DNA of 64,000 bases, from assembly GCA_024509875.1 (NCBI GenBank), contig JAMPIV010004247.1:303001-367000 (forward strand), read 5' to 3'. The notes beneath the pieces are model-generated. The model was given only the letters and a program-made list of their open reading frames with translations, was not told where the DNA came from and did not search any database. This document shows positions 10,201 to 19,200 of this stretch, in pieces; position 1 is the stretch's first letter; the number at the start of each line of letters is the position of its first letter. Position numbers and translations under genes: made by a program. Origin of the DNA: Oreohelix idahoensis. Its lineage: Eukaryota; Mollusca; Gastropoda; Stylommatophora; Oreohelicidae.

Positions 10201-13200
10201 ACCAGGTTGTTAATGTTACAGAAACTTATTAATATATCCCCATTTTCGTTTGCTCTTCCGCTGCCGCATTTCCCCATTACTCTTTCATTATATGTATTGT
10301 GTGTCCCAACTTTCGCACTGAGGTCTCCCATTACTATGATAAGATCGTATCTAGGTGTGTCTTCCATTTCTTTTTGCAGTTGTTGATAGAATTCATCTTT
10401 GACCTCTTCGTCGCTGTCATTTGTTGGTGCGTAGCATTGTATTATTGTACTGTTGGTGAATATCCCTCTCAAACTTATTCTTATCAGTCTGTTGTTGATG
10501 GGTTTCCATTCCAGTAATGACCTTTCTATTCCTTTATGTAGAATAATAGCTACACCTTCGTTGTGCTGTCCATCCTCTCTGCCAGAGTAAAGTACTGTTT
10601 CTCCTGTTGCTGTTTTAACTTTTCCTGTCCATCTGCTCTCGCTTATCCCTAGAATGTGTAATCTACAGTTTCTCATTTCCGCTGTGACCTGTTTTAGTTT
10701 TCCCGTTTCGATCATTGTCCTGACATTCAAAAATCCTATTCTTGTTTCACGTTTTGCGGTCAGGATGTCCGTTCTCATGTCAGTGGCTTCCTTTCGTGTT
10801 TCACCACTGACAGTCATACGAGCCTCAGACTCCGGATGTCCGTCCTGCAGCAAAGTTTGTTCATTTATTGTCGTTTCCTTAACTTCGTTTCTTTTTACAT
10901 AGACAGGGGTGTCAGCCCTATGCTAAAACCCCCAACCTGGAGGACCAGGGTGTCTGCTTTAGTCTGACTCCTTCCCGCGCAAACCTGTCCAGCTTGGTAG
11001 AACCTTCCAGGAGTAAAACTCTCGCTGGCATAGCTCTGTGGGTAATCAGGGTACGCAAGCAGCCATATCTCGACAAGGTACTGACACCTGTGATGGCACT
11101 GTGCCTATCAAGTTATGATCATATTTCTTGTTGCTTCATTTAATATTTGGTGACTAGTTATCGGCGTTTCTGAAATACACAAATAATGAGTTTATAGTCA
11201 AATTCAGTGAGGGATCAATTCAAGCTAAACTCTTCTTCACGAATAGTAAGCGTAACTAATATGCCGATTAATTATTGTTCAGTACAGTGTGCTTCAATCC
11301 TTTTTCAGTCCCATATACCACCGCGCCTGACTCTGACAACTCAGACTCTCCAGAAGACATAATTAATATAACAATGCATGCCAACTTCAACTTTACAGTA
11401 AAGATAGTAAACTTTTAACAATACCAAATATATTTAACATTTTACTCATAACTTATGAGTTTGTTTTGTTTAAATCTTCACAAAGTTGCTGAAACAACAG
11501 TGGCTTAATCACATTAACAATGACAGCTTCACATTTTGTTCTGGCTAGTCTAAACTTTGTTTCAAAAAACTTTGATATCAATTAAGATGAACAATCGGGA
11601 GGCTTGATGCTGAGATTGTGAATAGCAACAAGATTGCGCATGCGCGGCGGCTGCGCAACTGACTTGCGACGCTGCGTACTAGGCCAGTGTTAAAGTCGGG
11701 TTTTCGTGTTGCCTAATTGCCATTTTCCGAGGCTGCACTTTTTGACTTCGTGTATATTCGGCACTTTTTAATTTTTTCCAAATAACTGGGACAAAATGAC
11801 AAACTGGCCGGGACGCCGGGACCATACCTTCAAACCGGGACAGTCCCGGTCAAACTGGGACGTATGGTAAGCCTACTCATAAGTTACTAACACCTGATCT
11901 GATGAATCATGTCGTGTGTCACCTCGCTGTTATCCTGAAGGGAAATTGTAAATTGATTCAAAGAGATCAAATACTGGAGGCATGTATGGTTACCTAAAGC
12001 AGTGGTTCTCAACGCAGGCCATATGACCTATGACCAGGGGGGGGGAATCTTTCTAGAGGGCCACAGTAAGTGCCATATTTCTAGGGAGTCACAATACGTT
12101 TCTGAGGGAGCCACCCAAACTTAACTTAAATAAAGTACCGATTATCAGAATCTTTTCTGTTTGCAGGCCTTATGGAACCACGGTAGCGCAGTTGTTAGTG
12201 CACTGGCTTCCTAGCTCGGTGGTCCATGGTTCGATCCCTAGTTGAGGTGGGATTTTTTTAGACCGCAAACGGCTCTGGGGTCAACCCAGCCTCGTGAATC
12301 GGGTACTAGAGCCCTTCTGGGAAGGTTAAAGGCGGCCGGCATGATGCTGACCACATCATCCCTAGTGTGCCGATGGTCAAGAAAATATGGGCCTAACACC
12401 ATATTCCCGATATGCCTCAGTGGGCGTGTTACTGGATCCCTCCCAGGCCTTATGCTGCTGCTAGACATTTTATGTCCTTAAGAATTTTGTTTGCTATTAC
12501 ACAGTTATGTCTGCACAGAATTAATCGTTTTTGTTCGCTACTACAAATATTTAGTCTTTACATGATACGCTTTAGATTAATGAACAATGCAGATGGTAAA
12601 ATACTTTTTCCCCAGCTAACAGCGACTATGGGGGAGGGGGGGGGTGGGAGTCCACAGTGGTAAATGATGCTCAGAAGGGGGTCATGAAAAGAAAAAAGGT
12701 TGAGATCCCCAGAACCCCCAGACCTAAAGCCCAATGCAATATCTATAACGATTTAGATAAGCCGTTTCATCTTCTTCTGACAGGATTACACACATTTATC
12801 TTAATGACAGGGACAATATTTAACCACTAGACAGCCAATTCATTGCTGCAGGAAAAACAAGCCCAGTCAATTCTTCATTTACCTCCTTGCAAAGAGTTTC
12901 GTATATGCTGCCCTTCTTGTATTTAAAACAATCAATCAATCAGTCAATCCCTCAATCAAACAATCAATCAGTCCATACACTTTAGTTTCCCAATGGGCAT
13001 AGATTTTTAACAAGCACATGCTAAGTCTTCCTGGCGCGTGCCATCAGGTCAAGGTCTTCCCATTTCTGTTTCCAGTTCTTCAATCAGCCTCTACATCCCT
13101 TACCCTGTGGATTCCAGAACAAGAACTGTCTTGTAACGCTTTCAACAGAATTGCTTAATGTTTTCCAATCTATCGCAGCTTCCTATATATTGTGCATTAT

Positions 13201-16200
13201 CTTTACACTATACCAGACTTTTCTTTCTAATAATTTGTTAACTACTCTTGCAGTAACGCCTCTTGTAAAAATCGATTACACCAGCTTTAAATAATTAGAA
13301 ACATAGAAACCGACTCCCAAGTACAATACCAAGTATGAACGTCTTAAATGTAAAAAGGCAGTATAGGAAATTTCATTTTTGCTCCTAGTTGTCCGTCCAC
13401 CTGATCTTTACGCCACTTCTGGCACTAGCGATTTTCTCATTTTATGCCACTTCTCTTACTAGCGATTATCTCACTTTATGCCACTTCTGCACCCGTGTGT
13501 TACCGGGGCCCGAAAGGGGAGCAAAGAATAGTAACACTGCACCCTACCACGCATGTCGTAAAAAGCGACTAAGGAGGGTATGGGCATGGGGCTGTTTACC
13601 CCATCCCGTAAAAACTTCGCACAGTGGGCTGATCACCTGCTTGCCAACCAATCTGATTACGGAAACAATGATAGATTGTTTGGTCTGTTTTTGTTCCACA
13701 AAGACGCCACCAGGCGTGGTGGAAACAGCGATAGATTGATCAATTTGTTGTTGCCCTAAGACGCCACTAGGCGTACTGGCCACATACTGCTTTGCCGGTT
13801 GATGGCTAAGGATGGAAGAAGAAGAGAAGATGCCACTTCTGGCACTAGCGATTATCTCACTTTATTCCCAATTTTGACACTAGCGATTATCTCACTTTAT
13901 TGCCACTTTCGGCACTAGCGATTATCTCACTTTATTCCCAATTTTGACACTAGCGATTATCTCACTTTATTGCCACTTTTGGCACTAGCGATTATCTCAC
14001 TTTATTGCCACTTTCGGCACTAGCGATTATCTCACTTTATTCCCAATTTTGACACTAGCGATTATCTCACTTTATTGCCACTTTTGGCACTAGCGATTAC
14101 CTCATTTTATGCCACTTCTTGTACTAGCGATTATCTCACTTTTTGCTACTTCTGGCACTAGCGATTATCTCACTTTATGCTACTTCTGGCACTAGCGATT
14201 ATCTCACTTTACGCTACTTCTGGCACTAGCGATTATCTCACTTTACGCTACTTCTGGCACTAGCGATTATCTCACTTTATGCTACTTTTGGCACTAGCGA
14301 TTATCTCACTTTACACTACTTCTGGCACTAGCGATTATCTCACTTTATGCTACTTTTGGCACTAGCGATTATCTCACTTTACGCTACTTTTGGCACTAGC
14401 GATTTTAAACCATTTCACTAACGGGAGTAAAGTTTTAATGTTGTCTTAAACTGGTTTTAGTTCTCGAAGACTCCAAAAAAATTGCCACTGCATAGTTTGT
14501 CTTTTCCAGTGACAAAATATAATCACTCAATAAGATAATGAACATTAATGCCTGGTTGCAGATAGCTTTGTAGGCAATGGAAGACTTCCTTAAGAGTATT
14601 ATAGGACGCAATAACCTTAAATTAAGCATAGTTTACATGTATGCAAATGTAACATGCCATAAGGGCTGATAATGGAATTGCGTCAATTCTGAGGCTGTAA
14701 CAGTAAGGTAAAGGTAAAGGATCCCGTTACACGCCCATTGAGGCGTATTGGGAATATTGTATTTGGCCCATATTTTCTCGACCATCGGCGCACTAGGGGT
14801 GATGTGGTCAGCATCACGCCGGCCGCCTTAACCTTCCCAGAGTTGCTCTGGTACCCAATTCATGAGGCTGGGTCGACCCCGGAGCCGTTTGCGGTCTAAA
14901 AAATCCCACCTCAACTAGGGATCGAACCATGGACCACTGAGCTAGGAAGCCAGTGCACTAACCACTATGCTACCGCGGCTCCTGCTGTAACAGTACTCCA
15001 ACATAAACTCTGAGGCTGCGACGGTACTCTAGCATGAACGCTGAGATTGTAACAGTACTTCAACATAAACTCTGAGGCTACGACGGTACTCTAACATGAA
15101 CGCTGAGATTGTAACAGTACTTCAACATAAACTCTGAGGCTGCGACAGTACTCTTCATGAACTCTGATGCAGTAACAGTACTCCAAAATGAACTCTGAGG
15201 TTGTAACAGTACTCCAACATAAACTCTGAAGCTACAACGGTACTCCAATATGAACTCTGAGGCTGTAACAGTACTCCAACATACTCTGAGGCTGCGACGG
15301 TACTCCTCGTGAACTCTGATGCAGTAACGATACTCCAACATGAACTCTGAGACTACACCAGTATTGTAACAAAAGCTCTGCGCAGTAACTGTCTTCTAAC
15401 GTATTAAAAAAAAAGGTAAATGATCCCGTTACACGCCCATTGGAGCATATTGGAAGCCAGTGCACTAACCACTGCGCTAAGCGGCTGTTCTAACGTATAT
15501 TGTCATAATATTCTCTAATAAGCTCCGAGACTGACACGGTTATACAAACTAAGCTCTGAGGTTATAATAGTATTCTAATATGAGTATTCAGAATGTAACA
15601 GCAATCCAAAATATGCTGTGTTTGTTTGTTTGTTGTTGTTTTTTTCGATCCACAGGGATTTGGGTTTTCACCCTATATCCGTTTTTATCTGGGGTGAGTT
15701 CCAGAGCTTTCTTCCAAACCCTCAGAGCTTCTCCAACTCAGCGGGTTCAACACTGGAAGAGTTAGTAAAACATACCAGACCCACTAATTGGTGTGAGACT
15801 GAAGATTATTCTCATGCAAACTCTGTTATCATAACATTCTAATATAAGCTCCAAAATTTTAACACTAGCGTTGCATAAAATCTGAACATTTAACAGTATT
15901 CTCCATTGTACTCTGAGATTTTAACAGTATTCTCCATTGTACTCTGAGATTTTAACAGTATTCTAACATGAGTTGATAACACCATATTCCCAATATGGCC
16001 CAATGGGCGTGTAACGGGATCCTTTACCTTTACCTTCTAACATGAGTTAAGTTAGTAACAGCGTTAAATATCTCTGGGATTGAAACAAATCTCAACAGCA
16101 GCTATAAAATCCCATGCTTCTATTAAAGTTCCTTCTCATCTTGCCACAGTTGATTGTTTTCATATCTGATTATTTTTTCATCTTCCCACCACCACGTGTA

Positions 16201-19200
16201 TAAACCGACAGTTCAGCCCCCTTTTTTCTCGTTACTTTATTCAGTGATCTTGATAATGTCTCTGTTGTCTTGTATAGATTCAAGGACACGATGACTCTGG
16301 TGAGTGAGCTGATGATAATCAGTGGCACGAGCAACGATTCTGGCACGTACATTTGCCGGAGCTCATCAGAACTGATCGCTAGTGTGGAAGTTAACGTTCT
16401 TGTTGGTAAGAAGCTGAGACGTGGCTTAATATTCTTATTGTGTTTTATTGTATCACTGGCATGGGGCTGGCAATCTTACCATGTAAAACAAATTTCTGCA
16501 GAAACCACTACTGCAAGTGTACATGAATACTTGGTGCAGACTTCCTGCAGGGGGGACCAGCTACAATTGTGGTTTCATGCTCCATAAGGAGCGCAAAGGG
16601 AAATGAAGAATATAAATTGTTTTGAATTGTTGCCACATCAATGTACAGTAATAGCTTGTTTCGCTAAATCAATACATTACAACTTTTACTGTTTTACTAT
16701 TTCACTCTATTGATATGTTGTTTCCTAAACAGGATATTAACTTTCTATCCTTATTTTTTAATGTTTAACTATTTCACTCTATTGATATTTATTTTTTCTA
16801 ACATCGTATTAAAGTGTTATCCTTGTATTTTTAATGTTTGATACTTCTTCTTCTTCTTCCTTGTTCGTCCTGAAAAGGACGTTGGTTGTGTTGTGTCTGT
16901 TTACACAGGAGCTGCGATATCTGCGCCTTTCGGCCGACACATCCGACTTCAGCACGGCATTTTTTGGGACCGGGTTTGCCTTTCCTCTTCGATCCCTACT
17001 CTCTCAGCCAGACTGCAGTGATGCAGCCTGTTTCCAGGACCACCACGTGGAGGGGGAGTAGGGTCTTGGTCAGCTCTGGTTCGCTGACCCTGACGCCAGT
17101 CAAGCTATGGGTCGCTGACTGTATTCTCTATTGCTGCATCTTTGGGTCCCAATGTTTGATACAATACCTTTTGTGTTGACTTGTTATACTATATCTTTTG
17201 TATTTGCATGTTTAACTTCTTCTTTTTCTTCTTCTTGAATGTCCATGCTAGCTGGCGAAGGTCCTATATCTACTTTATCTTTAAATCTTTCCTGTTGTCA
17301 CGGTATATTCCAGCTTTCCTCTTTCCGGGTAGATGAAGCTCGTAAACCTTGCTTGGATGGCAGTTCATCTTGAAGACGGAAAACTCTGATTGTAAACCAC
17401 CTGCTGCCTTGCAGGTAAGCTTGGGACAGTCAAGGGCTAAGGACAGCAAACCTGAAAAAACTGCTTGCTGAAATCGGATGTGCCGGACCGAAAGGCGCAG
17501 ATATCGTAGCCCATCTGTAAACTACGACACTACGTATTTTCCGCTCAAAACAGAGCAAACGACGACATCGATACCATCCTCTAAGAAATTATATTGCTTC
17601 TTTCTAAAATGTGTAATAAGTTTCTTTTGTGTACTGACCTCTTTCATGACATCCGTGTTACTCTTCAGTTGCCTGTGGTATTCTTAACATTAAAACCCCA
17701 TATTGATGGGCTCCTGCGATGTTTCTGCCTGTTTACTAATTGTCCATGATCCTCTTCCATGTGTCAGCACTTGCTCTATATAACAATGCAGAGCTATCAG
17801 TCTTACTTCCATTGACAAAGATTTGTGTGCTACAACAACTGTATATTTGTGTCTATACCAACGAAGTGTGGTATTGTGCTATTCTATTAGAAGAAAAAAA
17901 GAGGATACTGTAGCAGCGTGTGTCATTGTAAAACAAAATGTCCCAGAAACCACTGCTACAAAAGCATGTGACTACTTGGTACAGACTTCCTGTCAGGTGA
18001 CCAGCTACAGTTGTTGTTCCATGATCCATAAGGAACGCAAACGAACATGATGATGATGAAAATGATTGTGTCATTGCGCGTGCTTGTACGGCGCGTGATA
18101 ATTTTTAGTGTTCTGTGAACTTTCTTTATTGATCACTTCGCAAATATGTGTTGAATCCGGCTGCATGATCTAAGTGTGTACTACACAATGATTTTTTTGT
18201 GAGATGATTTAATTAGACGTGTTTCCAGTTTACTGGGTAAATGATTCCATCGTCTTCACAATTTGAAATGACTCCGCTAAGTCCTAGCGCGTGTAATTAT
18301 GATGTCAGAGATGATTACTTATGTATTACGTCGATTACAACTTGTCTTCTGTTATTTTTGTTTTTAATTACATTGTAACAGACTTGAGAATGAGCAGTTT
18401 TTAAAACGGTTTTTATTTACTTGCTGTTGTATTTAATGTCTCCCGTGTAGTTCCCGGGGGTCTCTGATGTGACAAAGACGTAATAGGAGAACTACTCCCT
18501 CAAGCATGTCGTATCAGGCGACTAATAGAGGTTGTGCATGGGGGTGACAACCTCATCACGTAAAACAAATTGTCACATAAACCACTTCTGCAAGATCATG
18601 TGAATGTTGTGTGTAGGCTTCCTGCAGACGGCTAGCTGCAGATGCGTCTCCATGCTCCATATGGAGCGAAAAGGAAAATGTTGATGATGAAGTGATGTTA
18701 TATTTAACGACAAATAAATATCGAGATTGTTTCATCATTTTCTTTTAAACTTAATTAAAATCAGTATTCAACACGTTTTCTTTATTTTATTTTTATTTTT
18801 CACAGCTGACAGCTCGAACGTGAAGCGAGGTAAGCACGTGTTTTACTGTGAATCTATTTCACTGCAACGGTATATTTGACTGAGAGTCTATTTCACAGTG
18901 AAAGAGTCCGAGTAACTATTAGAAAGTCTCATACTATCACAGAGCATTTCACAACAAGTAAATCTCTTTCTTTGTATATGAATATTTAATTATTTATAGA
19001 ACCAGTTTCACACTGTGACAGTATGTTTCACTGTGCGTCAGTCTATTTGCAATATGAATGAGCATGTTTGTCTGTGAAGGTCTACTTGATTACAAGAAAG
19101 TCCACGTCTCTATGAGGTCGTCTGTTTTAACTGTGGATTATCTATTTTACTATGATAGAATTTGTCTCGCGTGTTTCCCCTGGGTTTTTGAAGAGGCACA

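Larger units (their letters stand above)
3168..11099 (-). mobile_element. RTE-clade LINE (RTE-1 copy 1), minus strand, with nested insertions
   Basis: One non-LTR retrotransposon lies between 12-bp target duplications. Its 5' end is at 11099 and its 3' end, with a GAA-rich tail, at 3168. Taking out the mariner (4360-6034 plus TA), the 2166-bp duplication/insertion (6317-8482) and the solo LTR with its duplicated target (9339-10067) leaves about 3.36 kb, close to the 3329 bp of the uninterrupted copy at 50502-53830. The protein parts are an endonuclease (10068-10853 and 8802-9338) and a reverse transcriptase (to 3212), with the RTE-type layout of one long frame. The frame is broken by insertions and stop codons, so the copy is dead. 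It lies in the large intron of the Ig gene, antisense to it. Confidence 0.93.
14690..15975 (+). repeat. Degenerate 31-bp tandem repeat array
   Basis: The unit is like 'AACTCTGAGGCTGCGACGGT' plus ACTCTAACATG, about 31 bp. It is repeated with much variation from 14690 to about 15350 and more loosely to 15975. Three SINE-A insertions interrupt or end it (14706-14983, 15405-15487, 15975-16034). Small open frames on the minus strand arise from the repetition. Confidence 0.8.

Noticed and set aside
12175..12250. tRNA gene
   Set aside because: The A and B boxes belong to the head of SINE-A, which has target duplications and a long non-tRNA body; other tRNA-like heads (2037, 29470-29535, 48640-48698, 58390-58453) are likewise SINEs.
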